A DNA stretch of 37,874 nt from Bacillota bacterium (GCA_012727955.1 JAAYGB010000065.1:1-37874); one strand, 5' to 3'. Positions 7,547 to 16,229 are shown, numbered from the stretch's first letter. A program made the numbers and translations. Notes: generated from the letters alone by a model not told the origin.

Positions 7547-8569
7547 ATGAAATTGGTGGTCGGCCAGGAATCAAAAGCCTCCAATCCGGGAAGAGCGCTG
7601 GGTCCTCGTGGTTGGGACCAAATTCTACAGGTCTTGCCAAGTCGCTTACGTCAGGTCCTGGCTCGCCTGCAGCCTCACCAGGTGCGTGATTTAAGTGAAG
7701 TGCGAATTCGCGCCAATCGACCGCTGCAGATCATAGTTAATGGAACCTGCCGCTTTGTGGGAGGATCGGGAGAGCTGACCACGGTGGATAAAGCCTTGGT
7801 ACCTACCGGTGACGAGTGCGTTGAGGCCCTACATCAAATGGCGCGGTGGTCTATTTATGCTCTCCAACAGGAGATGAAGAACGGCTACTTGACCCTGCCG
7901 GGGGGGCATCGAGTGGGATTTACCGGCGAAGCGGTGCTTGAAGGCGAGGAACTGAAGCTGATTCGCCATGTTACCAGTCTTAACATCCGCCTGGCTCGGG
8001 AAGTCCTGGGGAAAGGTTTGTCCGTGGCAGAAGCTATGCTAGCCGACAATGGTCAGCTGCTCAATACCTTAATCATCGGTCCACCTAATAGTGGGAAAAC
8101 CACCTTGCTGCGGGACTTGGCTCGAGTCCTGGGTACCGGCTGTCCCTCCCGGGGATTACCTATATTTCAAGTAGCCATCATCGATGAACGATCGGAGATT
8201 GCCGCTTGCCACCGGGGAATTCCCCAATTTGATGTGGGAGTGGCGACCGACGTATTGGATCGTTGCCCCAAGGCCATTGGTATTCAGAACATCCTGAGAG
8301 CCATGGCCCCTGAGGTAATTATTACCGATGAGATTGGCAGGGTCGAGGATGTCGACGCAGTCTACGATGCCGCGCGGTCGGGAGTTGCCCTGGTGAGCAG
8401 TGCCCACGCCTCCGGTCTGGAGCAGGCTTACACCAGACCGATAGTCGCCAAACTCTTGGCGGAAAATCTCTTTGACCAGGTAGTTGTGCTCAGCCGTCGT
8501 CAAGGTCCCGGAACTATTGAAGCCATCACTTCTGTGAAGGAGAGGAGGGGTTGCCGGTGCGATGGGTAG
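7547..8569 (+). CDS. spoIIIAA: Stage III sporulation protein AA (secretion-type ATPase)
   Basis: SpoIIIAA is the cytoplasmic ATPase of the SpoIIIA-SpoIIQ channel between mother cell and forespore, related to type II/IV secretion ATPases. The 340-residue protein carries a Walker A motif GPPNSGKTT at residues 178-186, a conserved IIDERSEIA segment, and a Walker B-like VIITDEIG. The N-terminal part has the family RIRANRPLQI segment. AAGGAGGAG lies 7 nt before the ATG. It is the first of eight genes in canonical order; spoIIIAB begins within its last codons. Confidence 0.97.
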   Translation: MKLVVGQESKASNPGRALGPRGWDQILQVLPSRLRQVLARLQPHQVRDLSEVRIRANRPLQIIVNGTCRFVGGSGELTTVDKALVPTGDECVEALHQMARWSIYALQQEMKNGYLTLPGGHRVGFTGEAVLEGEELKLIRHVTSLNIRLAREVLGKGLSVAEAMLADNGQLLNTLIIGPPNSGKTTLLRDLARVLGTGCPSRGLPIFQVAIIDERSEIAACHRGIPQFDVGVATDVLDRCPKAIGIQNILRAMAPEVIITDEIGRVEDVDAVYDAARSGVALVSSAHASGLEQAYTRPIVAKLLAENLFDQVVVLSRRQGPGTIEAITSVKERRGCRCDG

Positions 8570-9072
8570 CGGCTCTAGCTGTCGTCCTGGGTAGTGCCGT
8601 CGCCGGTGCGCTCAAGGCCAGTGAGTTGGCGGAACGTCCCCGTCAGTTACGCACCCTGCAAAGGGATATTCAAATGCTGATCACTGAAATCGGGTATTTT
8701 GCAACGCCGATCCCCTTGGCCTTGCAGGCTGTAGGCCGTTCCTCCCATGGGCCCGTGGCTCTACTGTGGCAAAGGGTCTGTCAGCGACTGCAGGACTCAA
8801 GGGAGCAGAGCTTTAGCAAGGTGTGGTACCAGTGTGTTAGGGAGGTTAGACCCCATTTATCCCTGTCTGGGGAGGATTGGGTCGAAATTCAAAGTTTGGC
8901 GGGATGGCTGGGGCGATCGGAAGGCACAGATCAAGTGGCAAAGCTTAAGGGCCTGAATCTGCGGTTGCAGCGCCTGGAAGAGCAGGCCCTGGTCCGGCGG
9001 GATCAGTTGGCCCGTTTGTACCGATATCTGGGGTGGGCCGTTGGCGTGGGGATTTGCATATTTCTTATGTAG
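8557..9072 (+). CDS. spoIIIAB: Stage III sporulation protein AB
   Basis: SpoIIIAB resembles GspF-type inner-membrane platform proteins of secretion systems. The protein (171 residues from GTG 8557) has an N-terminal hydrophobic segment, a long helical cytoplasmic body with RQLRTLQRDIQML typical of the family, and a C-terminal hydrophobic end (VGVGICIFLM). GTG 8557 is preferred because GAGGAGGGG ends 6 nt upstream; a TTG at 8551 would abut the ribosome binding site. The start lies inside the end of spoIIIAA, so the two are probably translationally coupled. Confidence 0.93.
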   Translation: MRWVAALAVVLGSAVAGALKASELAERPRQLRTLQRDIQMLITEIGYFATPIPLALQAVGRSSHGPVALLWQRVCQRLQDSREQSFSKVWYQCVREVRPHLSLSGEDWVEIQSLAGWLGRSEGTDQVAKLKGLNLRLQRLEEQALVRRDQLARLYRYLGWAVGVGICIFLM

Positions 9073-9093
9073 CTAGCGATGGGGGGATGCTGG

Positions 9094-9288
9094 GTGGATG
9101 TGACGGTAATCTACCGGATCGCGGGACTGGGAATTCTAATCGCTATCGTCACCATTGTTCTCAACCAAGCCGGACGCCAGGAGCAGGCCCAGCTCTTGAG
9201 TCTGGCCGGGGTGATTTTGGTGCTGCTGCTTTTGGTGCAGTTGATCAGCCAGTTGTTTGATCGAGTGGAAAGTGTGTTCCGCTGGTAG
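9094..9288 (+). CDS. spoIIIAC: Stage III sporulation protein AC
   Basis: Small integral membrane protein of the SpoIIIA complex, 64 residues with two hydrophobic helices (YRIAGLGILIAIVTIVL and SLAGVILVLLLLVQLI). The true start is most likely GTG 9094, giving MDVTVIYRIAGLG, which matches the family opening; the run of six G at 9081-9086 then serves as its ribosome binding site. The ATG at 9079 overlaps that G run and would add five unusual residues. Confidence 0.93.
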   Translation: MDVTVIYRIAGLGILIAIVTIVLNQAGRQEQAQLLSLAGVILVLLLLVQLISQLFDRVESVFRW

Positions 9289-9312
9289 AGCGGCCGGCGA
9301 GGGAGTGCTGTT

Positions 9313-9705
9313 ATGGGCGACATTGCCGGAGTAGTAGTTTTAGCCATCATCGTCAGTGTTTTCATTCTTTATATCAAGGAAAGGGACTATCCAGAGTATG
9401 CACTGCTCTTGGGAGCCCTGTTTCTGGTCATCACCCTGTTGCGGTTAGTATCCCCCTTGGCTCAGCTAATTTCAGTGTTTACCCAAGTGAGTCAACAGGC
9501 GGGAATCAATAGCTATTATTCAGATATCATCTTGCGAAGTATGGCTGTTGCTTACATCGCCTCCTTTGGAACGGAATTAAGTAAAGATGCCGGGCAATCG
9601 GCCATTGGTATGGTCATTGAACTGGGGGCCAAAATCATCATTCTGGCTTTGGGGATACCGATTCTGCTGGCCATCATCAAGACTTTGGCTGAAATCATCG
9701 GATAG
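9313..9705 (+). CDS. spoIIIAD: Stage III sporulation protein AD
   Basis: Polytopic membrane protein of the SpoIIIA channel, 130 residues with about four hydrophobic segments (near 5-20, 30-50, 80-95 and 105-128). The central conserved portion reads GINSYYSDIILRSMAVAY and the end GIPILLAIIKTLAEIIG. GAGGGAG at 9299-9305 is 7 nt before the ATG. It follows spoIIIAC by 24 nt. Confidence 0.94.
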   Translation: MGDIAGVVVLAIIVSVFILYIKERDYPEYALLLGALFLVITLLRLVSPLAQLISVFTQVSQQAGINSYYSDIILRSMAVAYIASFGTELSKDAGQSAIGMVIELGAKIIILALGIPILLAIIKTLAEIIG

Positions 9706-9736
9706 GGGTGGCAGCAATCCGTCGGAGGGAAATGGT

Positions 9737-10951
9737 TTGAACAGATGGTGGATGTTGTGGCTCCTTGCCGGGTGCCTAGGGGTTTGGCTCTGTGGTTCCC
9801 CTTTGGCTTTGGCGCAGAGTACCGCCTTGCCGGGGGAGGCCACACCAGACAATGTTAGTCTGCTCCGAGAAGTTGTTCAAGGTCAAGTCGAACGCCTGAA
9901 TCTGAGAGACGTTGAGCGAGTAATCGGGTCCCTTGAGGCTGAGGTGCAACAAAATCTTCCCTCCCTAGACATTGTCACGATGATTTTCCAGGACGGTGGC
10001 AATGTCGATATTGATTTGCGTCATCTAGTCGGGGAATTGCTGCGCTACTTCCTGAGGGAAGTGGTGCTGAACCTGAGATTGCTGGGACAGTTGTTGCTTT
10101 TGATGGTGCTGTGTTCTTGTCTCGAGCACCTGCAGGTGAGCGGCAGTCGAAAAGCCTCCGGTGACTTGGTCATCGTCGTCTCCTTCTTGGTGCTCTTGTT
10201 CCTTGCCGTCAAGAGCTTTCAGGTTACCATTGAGGTGGCTCGGCGGACCATTGACCAGATGGTGGCATTCATGCAGGCGGTCTTGCCCTTGATGACTGCG
10301 TTGTTAGCGGCAGCGGGAGGGGTTTCATCGGCCGTTGTGTTGCATCCGGTTTTGCTCGGTGCCGTGGTCTTAGTGGGAACTCTAGTCAAGAACATCGTAT
10401 TTCCCCTGGCCCTAATTGCGATGGTCCTGGCTGTGGTGGGGAACATGGCCAAGGACTTTCCCGTTGGCTCCTTAGCAGGCCTAGTAAACAAGGCCGCGGT
10501 GGTAATCCTGGGGCTTTTGTGTACCGGCTTTTTGGGAGTGTTGAGTGTCAAGGGTGCCTTGGCGCCGGTAGTCGATGGAGTGGGGTTGAAAACAGCTAAG
10601 TTCCTAGCAGGCAATTTTGTTCCAGTGATCGGTGGAGTGTTTTCCGGTGCCGTAGAGGTAATTGCCGGTGGTTCAGTGCTTATTAAAGGAGCCATTGGCG
10701 CCTTTGGCCTGGTGGCCGTTGCCATCATCTGTGCCTTTCCCCTATTGAAGCTAGCTTCGGTGTTGTTGATTTACAAAATCGCGGCTGCCCTGGCCCACCC
10801 TATGGCAAATCAACCGTTGGCCGCTGCCCTGGACCAAATGGCTTCCGCCCTGGGAGTGGTGCTGGCGGCAGTGGTAGTAACGGCGGTGATGTTTTTTGTC
10901 GCTATTACCGTTGTGATCAGTGCTGGGAACATGCCTTTGATGATGCAATGA
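9737..10951 (+). CDS. spoIIIAE: Stage III sporulation protein AE
   Basis: Largest membrane subunit of the SpoIIIA complex. From TTG 9737 it is 404 residues: a signal peptide at about 1-26 (WWMLWLLAGCLGVWLCG, likely cut after ALA), an extracytoplasmic region of about 90 residues, then a series of hydrophobic segments to the C-terminus. Glycine-rich repeats in the membrane part (LAAAGGVSSAVV, FSGAVEVIAGGS) are characteristic of SpoIIIAE. The frame is open further upstream inside spoIIIAD, but GGAGGGA at 9724-9730 and the signal peptide fix the start at TTG 9737. Confidence 0.95.
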   Translation: MNRWWMLWLLAGCLGVWLCGSPLALAQSTALPGEATPDNVSLLREVVQGQVERLNLRDVERVIGSLEAEVQQNLPSLDIVTMIFQDGGNVDIDLRHLVGELLRYFLREVVLNLRLLGQLLLLMVLCSCLEHLQVSGSRKASGDLVIVVSFLVLLFLAVKSFQVTIEVARRTIDQMVAFMQAVLPLMTALLAAAGGVSSAVVLHPVLLGAVVLVGTLVKNIVFPLALIAMVLAVVGNMAKDFPVGSLAGLVNKAAVVILGLLCTGFLGVLSVKGALAPVVDGVGLKTAKFLAGNFVPVIGGVFSGAVEVIAGGSVLIKGAIGAFGLVAVAIICAFPLLKLASVLLIYKIAAALAHPMANQPLAAALDQMASALGVVLAAVVVTAVMFFVAITVVISAGNMPLMMQ

Positions 10952-10985
10952 ACACCAAGGCGCTTTGGGATCTGAGGTGGATTCG

Positions 10986-11588
10986 GTGGAATTGGTGATG
11001 ACCTGGGTGAAAAATTTCTTAGTACTGGTATTATCCCTGGGCTTCTTAGACATACTACTGCCTTCCACTGGATTGCGGTCCTTCGTCAAATGGGTGATGA
11101 GTCTGGTAGTCATTGCCTTCCTTCTGCAACCGTTATTGAATCTGGAAAGGGCGATAAACCTATCGGAATGGGAACGATGGTTGGACAGTTCTCGGCAAGT
11201 ACCCTCGGTGGAAACCAGTCTAGCGATGGGTCAAAGGATCTTAGAAGGAGGAGAAAAACCAATGCTGGAGATAGCTGCTAATCAACAAACCCACTACCTT
11301 CGGAGCATGTTGTTAGTTCTCGATGGCGTAGCCGACGCGGAAGTGGTGTTGCAGATGGGAGAAAGAGGGTCGCCTGAACGGGTACTGGTCAGTATCCTGC
11401 CGGAAGTTGCCGCGGGAAGTGACGGGGCGAATACAGAGCAACTAGTCGTCGGCGGCCAGGTCGCCACCCCCTCGGTGGGTTCTGCGGCACCGGAGGTGGT
11501 GACAGGATTAGGGAGGAAAATCCGGCGGCTGGTGGCTAGTTTTTATCAGATCGATGAGGCTGATGTGATCATCGTTTTTCAGGACTGA
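10986..11588 (+). CDS. spoIIIAF: Stage III sporulation protein AF
   Basis: Membrane subunit of the SpoIIIA complex with two N-terminal hydrophobic helices (about residues 7-27 and 35-52) and a C-terminal ring-building-like domain in the intermembrane space. The LDILLPSTGLRSFVKWVMSL segment is typical. GTG 10986 gives MELVMTWVKN, like the family, with GAGGTG at 10974-10979 6 nt upstream; a TTG at 10965 would add seven residues. The C-terminus ends in DEADVIIVFQD. Confidence 0.92.
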   Translation: MELVMTWVKNFLVLVLSLGFLDILLPSTGLRSFVKWVMSLVVIAFLLQPLLNLERAINLSEWERWLDSSRQVPSVETSLAMGQRILEGGEKPMLEIAANQQTHYLRSMLLVLDGVADAEVVLQMGERGSPERVLVSILPEVAAGSDGANTEQLVVGGQVATPSVGSAAPEVVTGLGRKIRRLVASFYQIDEADVIIVFQD

Positions 11589-11612
11589 TGTGACAAAAGG
11601 TGGGACCATCAC

Positions 11613-12272
11613 ATGCAGAAGCTGAAGGATATGTGGCACTTCTGGTGGGGAACTCATCGGGGCACGGCCAATGAGGGAGAGAGAGATTCTCCCCAAGGGA
11701 CTGCAGCCACCCCCAATCGGAACTTGCTAAGTATTTCCTCGATCCTGGTAGCTGCCATCGGGGCAGTGGCCTTGCTGGCTTTGTCTTCCAGTCCCGAATT
11801 GGCCCCTAACCAACGGGTGATCAGCGAAGAACTGGTCTTGCCGGCTGCTGCATCCAATGAATCCGGGGAGTTGGACTATCGCAGTCGATTGGAACAACAG
11901 TTGACCTCGATGCTAAGCCAGATACAGGGAGCAGGGAGGGTCCAGGTGTTGGTGACTTTGTCTACGGGGCCGACCAAGGAATTTGCCGAAGATGTCAGCG
12001 ACACCCAGCAGGTCACAGAGGAGGTGAATCAGCAAGGAACCACGAGGAAGATTACCAGCGTGCAAACGGATCGACGTTTAGTCGTTGTCCGGGCTCAAGA
12101 CGGAAGCGAGACTCCGGTGCTGCGGAGGGAGACAGTGCCCCAGGTGCAGGGAGTGATGGTGCTGGCGGAAGGGGCGGATCGGGCCCAGGTTCGCTATCGG
12201 ATTACTAAGGCCGTCAGTACAGTCTTGGGCATAGCGGAATATCGGGTTGTGGTGGTCCCAATGGGAAAGTAA
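11613..12272 (+). CDS. spoIIIAG: Stage III sporulation protein AG
   Basis: SpoIIIAG forms a large ring in the space between mother cell and forespore membranes. The 219-residue protein has a short cytoplasmic N-terminus, one membrane helix at about residues 41-59 (ISSILVAAIGAVALLALSS), and an extracytoplasmic domain with the family pattern LEQQLTSMLSQIQGAGRVQVLVTL, an inserted beta-rich stretch, and VRYRITKAVSTVLGI near the end. AAAGGTGGG is 8 nt before the ATG. It follows spoIIIAF by 24 nt. Confidence 0.95.
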   Translation: MQKLKDMWHFWWGTHRGTANEGERDSPQGTAATPNRNLLSISSILVAAIGAVALLALSSSPELAPNQRVISEELVLPAAASNESGELDYRSRLEQQLTSMLSQIQGAGRVQVLVTLSTGPTKEFAEDVSDTQQVTEEVNQQGTTRKITSVQTDRRLVVVRAQDGSETPVLRRETVPQVQGVMVLAEGADRAQVRYRITKAVSTVLGIAEYRVVVVPMGK

Positions 12273-12310
12273 CCAAGGGAAGTTGAGCAAACCAGACCGG
12301 GGGGAAGGAT

Positions 12311-13081
12311 ATGTTTTACGTGATTACCGCAAAATCCATCCGGAAATTCTTGTTATGGGTTTTGGTTCTGGCTATCTTAGGTTGGGTAGTCTTTGCTCTA
12401 GGCTCCAATCGTTCTCAGCGAGATAACTTTGGAACCCTGGCAGATCGCTGGGTAATTGATTTTGACCGGATTACCATCATCCCACCGCCAGAGGAAGAAC
12501 TCGATTCTAGCCCACCGGAAGAGATTGAGGAGCCGGTCCTGCCAACGGGTTCCAGCGAAGTGGAGATGTCCACTAGTGTTGTCATTGGTGATCCCTGGTA
12601 CTATGATGAAGAGGCGGGAGTCCACCTGGGTGACACAGAGCTGGACCAGGAGGACAGTATGACCGTTTCCGGCGGGACCTTAAGTCGCAGCGCTTCCAGT
12701 TCCATGGTAAATGTGTCCCGAGTAGATCCCTTAGAACAATTTGCTCAGTTTCGTTTGGAGCGGGACATCGGGCGGAGTCGACAACTGGAGTACCTCCATG
12801 GAGTCCTTAATCGTGAGGATTACGAGCCGAAGCAGAAGGCAGAGGCCGATGAAAGACTGCGGGAAATCCTTCAAGTGGCTGAGCTGGAAACTAACATTGA
12901 GAACCTACTCCGGGCCAGCGGCATCTCCGACGCGGTGGTCTTTATCTCACCTACAGGAGCCAACGTAGTGGTCAACGCCGCGCTCAACCGGGAAGAGGCC
13001 GCCAGGATCGGTGGCTTGGTGGCAAGGATGGCCCAGGTGAAGGAAGAACAGGTTCGAATTACAGACAACAGCGGGCTCTAG
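12311..13081 (+). CDS. spoIIIAH: Stage III sporulation protein AH
   Basis: SpoIIIAH is the mother-cell membrane protein whose ring domain pairs with SpoIIQ of the forespore. The 256-residue protein has a membrane helix at about residues 13-31, a long acidic Pro/Ser-rich linker (about 55-140), then a helical stretch (FRLERDIGRSRQLEYL) and a YscJ/FliF-like domain (about 165-256) containing VVFISPTGANVVVNAALN. It is the last gene of the operon; a terminator lies 28 nt after the stop. No spoIIQ is present in this window. Confidence 0.95.
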   Translation: MFYVITAKSIRKFLLWVLVLAILGWVVFALGSNRSQRDNFGTLADRWVIDFDRITIIPPPEEELDSSPPEEIEEPVLPTGSSEVEMSTSVVIGDPWYYDEEAGVHLGDTELDQEDSMTVSGGTLSRSASSSMVNVSRVDPLEQFAQFRLERDIGRSRQLEYLHGVLNREDYEPKQKAEADERLREILQVAELETNIENLLRASGISDAVVFISPTGANVVVNAALNREEAARIGGLVARMAQVKEEQVRITDNSGL

Positions 13082-13109
13082 TCCCCAGCTTGGCATGTTG
13101 CCTATACTT

Positions 13110-13151
13110 AACCTCGGAATGCCTCTAATGCGCACACCCGAGGTTTTTTGT
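13110..13151 (+). terminator. Intrinsic terminator after spoIIIAH
   Basis: AACCTCGG (13110-13117) pairs with CCGAGGTT (13138-13145) around a 20-nt loop, and the right arm runs into TTTTTTG. It ends the spoIIIA operon. Confidence 0.85.
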
Positions 13152-13217
13152 TTACTGTTCAGGGAAGGATATCCATGTCGTGGTAGCTAATATACTGGAA
13201 GTAACTTGGGTGATAAT

Positions 13218-13272
13218 CTTCGACAAAGAGTGTTAGAAAATATCAAGGATTCTTGGGTTGCCTTCGACAAAG
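13218..13272 (+). repeat. 11-bp direct repeat containing Spo0A-box-like heptamers
   Basis: CTTCGACAAAG occurs at 13218-13228 and again at 13262-13272, 44 bp apart. Each contains TTCGACA, the exact reverse complement of the Spo0A box TGTCGAA. They lie in the 233-bp gap upstream of accB. They could be Spo0A operators for accB-accC; this is a motif match only. Confidence 0.45.
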
Positions 13273-13314
13273 CCCGAAGACACGGGAGGTGGATAGGATC
13301 GCTGCAGGCGGTGT

Positions 13315-13821
13315 GTGCCTTACAGTGATCCAAGCACGATGAATGTTCAAACCATCAAAGAACTGATTGAAATCGTCTCTCAGTCTGATATCGCCGAATT
13401 AGTGGTGGAAGACGACGACAAGAAACTGGTGATCAAAAGGCCCTCTGCCTTTATAGGTCAGGGACAAGCTGTTGTATCGGCAAATCTGATTCCCCCAGCC
13501 AATCCAGTTGAGGTGGGGCAGCCACAGCAAGCTCCAGCCGATGAGCCTGGATCAACGGAAACGGAATTGGTGGCTGCCAATCAGATCACTGTTAATGCTC
13601 CCATGGTGGGAACTTTTTACGTAGCGCCGGCTCCTGACGCTGAACCCTATGTTAAAGTCGGTGATCGTGTGCAGGTTGGGCAGCCTCTGTGCATTATCGA
13701 AGCGATGAAGCTAATGAATGAGATTGAGGCTGAAGTCAGCGGTAAGATAGTCAAGGTTCTGGTTAGCAATGCTCAACCGGTAGAATATGGTCAGCCACTG
13801 TTTGTCATTGAACAGGATTAG
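13315..13821 (+). CDS. accB: Acetyl-CoA carboxylase biotin carboxyl carrier protein
   Basis: AccB carries the biotin that moves carboxylate between the two halves of acetyl-CoA carboxylase, the first step of fatty acid synthesis. The 168-residue protein has a short N-terminal domain (MNVQTIKELIEIVSQSDIAE is typical), a Pro/Ala-rich linker (about 55-90) and the biotinyl domain with EAMKLM; Lys132 is the biotinylation site. The start is GTG 13315 or ATG 13339 (the start of MNVQ). Neither has a strong ribosome binding site. accC follows 32 nt later. Confidence 0.95.
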   Translation: MPYSDPSTMNVQTIKELIEIVSQSDIAELVVEDDDKKLVIKRPSAFIGQGQAVVSANLIPPANPVEVGQPQQAPADEPGSTETELVAANQITVNAPMVGTFYVAPAPDAEPYVKVGDRVQVGQPLCIIEAMKLMNEIEAEVSGKIVKVLVSNAQPVEYGQPLFVIEQD

Positions 13822-13853
13822 TTGAGGGAACGGGTTGAGTAGGGGGTTTCGTT

Positions 13854-15212
13854 GTGTTTGGAAAGGTGTTAGTTGCTAATCGGGGCGAGATTGCCCTGCG
13901 CATCATTCGCACCTGTCGAGAGATGGGGATTCAGACGGTGGCGATTTTTTCTGAAGCCGACAGGGAATCCTTGCATGTGGAACTGGCCGATGAGGCCTAT
14001 TGTGTTGGTCCAGGCCCGTCGGGCCAAAGCTATCTTAACGTCCCTAATATCATGAGTGCCGCGGTGATGACTGGAGCCGATGCCATCCATCCCGGATACG
14101 GCTACCTCTCGGAGCAGGCGCAGTTTGCAGAGGTTTGTGAAAGTCATGGGGTGAAGTTTATCGGCCCTAGTGCCGATGTAATCGAACGCATGGGTGATAA
14201 GGCAGCGGCCAAGCGAGCGATGAAGGCTGCCGGAGTTCCGGTGGTGCCGGGAAGTGAAGGGGCGATTCGGGACGAAGCCGAGGCAGTGGCCGTGGCTGAG
14301 GAGATTGGCTATCCTGTTATCATCAAGGCAGCCTCCGGTGGCGGTGGTCGAGGAATGCGGGTGGCCTACTCCCGAGATGAATTGCTGCGGGGTCTGACCG
14401 TTGCTCGCAGTGAAGCTGAAGTATCCTTTGGCAGCGACGCTGTCTATATCGAGAAATTCGTTGAGGACCCCAGACATATCGAAGTTCAGATTTTGGCCGA
14501 TGAACATGGCAATTGTGTTCACCTTTTTGAACGGGAGTGTTCCCTGCAACGGCGGCATCAAAAGGTGATCGAGGAGGCACCGGCCGTTGGTCTTGACGAT
14601 GACTTGCGGAAACGGATGGGGGCCGTCGCAGTTCAGGGAGCTGAATCCATCGGATACACCAATGCCGGGACCATTGAGTTCTTACTAGATAGGGACGGCT
14701 CCTTCTACTTCATGGAAATGAACACCCGAGTCCAAGTGGAGCATCCCGTTACTGAATGGATTACCGGGATTGATATCGTCAAGGAACAGATTCGAATCGC
14801 CGCCGGAGAACCCCTGGGCTATGGCCAAGAGGACATCCAGCTCCGAGGTCATGCCATTGAGTGTCGTCTTAATGCCGAATCTCCAGAACACGGTTTTCGC
14901 CCTTCGCCGGGGACGATAGTTGCCTACCATGCTCCCGGTGGTATGGGAGTCAGGATCGATAGCGCAGCTTTTTCCGGTTGGAAGATTCCTCCCTACTATG
15001 ACTCGATGTTTGGTAAGCTCAGTGTATGGGGTAGGGATCGCCAAGAGGCTATTGCCAAGATCCGGGCAGCGCTGGATGAGCTGGTGGTCGAAGGGATAGC
15101 CACAAACATCGAGTTTCAAAAGGCCTTAGTGGATTCTCCGGCCTTTCGGGAAGGCAAGTTCTCAACGAATTTCATAGAAAAGCAGTTTCTCCCCCAGTAC
15201 AATCGGAAGTAA
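13854..15212 (+). CDS. accC: Acetyl-CoA carboxylase biotin carboxylase subunit
   Basis: AccC carboxylates AccB-bound biotin using ATP and bicarbonate. The 452-residue protein starts with the biotin carboxylase N-domain (KVLVANRGEIALRIIRTCRE), continues into an ATP-grasp domain with glycine loop GGGGRGM at residues 162-168, and has the catalytic segment EMNTRVQVEHPVTE with Arg292. The length is typical of a stand-alone subunit. The GTG start has AGGGGG at 13841-13846 7 nt upstream. accDA is not in this window. As in Bacillus, an Asp23-family gene follows. Confidence 0.97.
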   Translation: MFGKVLVANRGEIALRIIRTCREMGIQTVAIFSEADRESLHVELADEAYCVGPGPSGQSYLNVPNIMSAAVMTGADAIHPGYGYLSEQAQFAEVCESHGVKFIGPSADVIERMGDKAAAKRAMKAAGVPVVPGSEGAIRDEAEAVAVAEEIGYPVIIKAASGGGGRGMRVAYSRDELLRGLTVARSEAEVSFGSDAVYIEKFVEDPRHIEVQILADEHGNCVHLFERECSLQRRHQKVIEEAPAVGLDDDLRKRMGAVAVQGAESIGYTNAGTIEFLLDRDGSFYFMEMNTRVQVEHPVTEWITGIDIVKEQIRIAAGEPLGYGQEDIQLRGHAIECRLNAESPEHGFRPSPGTIVAYHAPGGMGVRIDSAAFSGWKIPPYYDSMFGKLSVWGRDRQEAIAKIRAALDELVVEGIATNIEFQKALVDSPAFREGKFSTNFIEKQFLPQYNRK

Positions 15213-15266
15213 GAGTAGGTAAGGGTGTATCGGGGATCAGAGACCTTAACTCGGAGGTGCATTGAC

Positions 15267-15677
15267 ATGGCGGAAGCACGGACAGATCTGGGAGAAGTCA
15301 GAGTAGCCGATGAAGTGGTGGGGATTATCGCCGGGCTGGCGGCATCTGAGGTCGAGGGAGTTGCCGGGATGAGCGGCGGGATCGCCGGTGGAATTGCTGA
15401 ACTGTTAGGACGGAAAAACCTGTCCAAGGGTGTTAAGGTTGAGGTGGGCGAAGAGGAGGCTGCCATCGACCTCTTTAACGTGGTTGAGTACGGAGTGCGA
15501 ATTCCAGAAGTGGCTACTAACATTCAGGAAAATGTGAAACAGGCCATTGAAGGTATGACGGGATTGGATGTCGTTGAAGTTAACGTTCATGTGCTGGGAG
15601 TGAACTTCCCGCAACCGCAGGCGCCGCCACCGCCGGAAGAGGAGCGTGAGGAGGTTCCGGCGCCGCGAGTCCGTTAG
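15267..15677 (+). CDS. Asp23/Gls24 family envelope stress protein (YqhY-like)
   Basis: Asp23-domain protein of 136 residues. The domain (about residues 5-110) shows GEVRVADEVVGIIAGLAASEVEGVAG and ends in GLDVVEVNVHVLGV; a Pro/Glu-rich tail follows (PPPPEEEREEVPAP). In Bacillus the equivalent yqhY sits directly after accB-accC and is thought to influence acetyl-CoA carboxylase activity. The adjacent membrane protein with its own Asp23-like half suggests membrane tethering, as for staphylococcal Asp23-AmaP. ATG 15267 has GGAGGTG at 15253-15259 7 nt upstream. Confidence 0.9.
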   Translation: MAEARTDLGEVRVADEVVGIIAGLAASEVEGVAGMSGGIAGGIAELLGRKNLSKGVKVEVGEEEAAIDLFNVVEYGVRIPEVATNIQENVKQAIEGMTGLDVVEVNVHVLGVNFPQPQAPPPPEEEREEVPAPRVR

Positions 15678-15695
15678 AAATAGGGAGGGTTGGCT

Positions 15696-16229
15696 TTGGC
15701 AGTAGTGGATAGAATTATGGCGGTGGTTGCCGCTACCTTACTGGTGGTTTTGGCTGTCATTGTAGCCGCAGCGATGTTGGGGTGGAATGCCGAAGCCATG
15801 ATCTCAGCGATGCAGCTACTCAGGGGCCGGTACCTAGAGGGGTTGGCAGTTGTGATCCTGCTAGGTATCGGCGCGGTATACTTTGTCTTGGTGGCAGTGC
15901 GCCGGTCCGCTCCTCGAAGCGTTCGCTGGGAGGGTGAGCTGGGCGATGTTGAGGTTTCCCTGACTACGGTGGAAGCTTTGGCGAGGGCCGCGGCTCAAGA
16001 AGTAGAGGGGATTGTCGACGTGGTCCCGACGGCCTATCGGGATACCGACGGTCTGCGAATTGGGCTCAGGATGACTGTCCCACCGGATCAAAGTATACCG
16101 GACCTTTCTTCCAAGGTGCAAAGTTTGGTTGCCTCTCATGTGGAGAATATCATTGGAGTACCAGTGGTGGCCACTTCGATTCAAGTCAGGGGTATCGGCA
16201 GTGTCAGGGAGAAAAGCCGTGTGCAATAG
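15696..16229 (+). CDS. amaP: Alkaline shock response membrane anchor AmaP-like protein
   Basis: AmaP anchors Asp23 to the membrane in Staphylococcus. This 177-residue protein has two N-terminal membrane helices (about 7-29 and 47-68) followed by a cytoplasmic Asp23-like half with VEALARAAAQEVEGIVDV and ENIIGVPVVATSIQV. TTG 15696 is preferred because GGGAGGG ends 6 nt upstream; the TTG at 15690 is too close to it. It lies between the soluble Asp23 gene and a DUF2273 gene, the usual trio. The name follows domain content and context. Confidence 0.82.
   Translation: MAVVDRIMAVVAATLLVVLAVIVAAAMLGWNAEAMISAMQLLRGRYLEGLAVVILLGIGAVYFVLVAVRRSAPRSVRWEGELGDVEVSLTTVEALARAAAQEVEGIVDVVPTAYRDTDGLRIGLRMTVPPDQSIPDLSSKVQSLVASHVENIIGVPVVATSIQVRGIGSVREKSRVQ

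Noticed and set aside
9587-9736. Upstream extension of the spoIIIAE frame
   Set aside because: The frame runs back into spoIIIAD, but the signal peptide and ribosome binding site place the start at TTG 9737; the upstream residues are a shadow of spoIIIAD.
13188-13196. TAATATACT as a -10 element for accB
   Set aside because: The -10 hexamer is good, but no acceptable -35 lies 16-18 nt upstream, so a promoter could not be supported.
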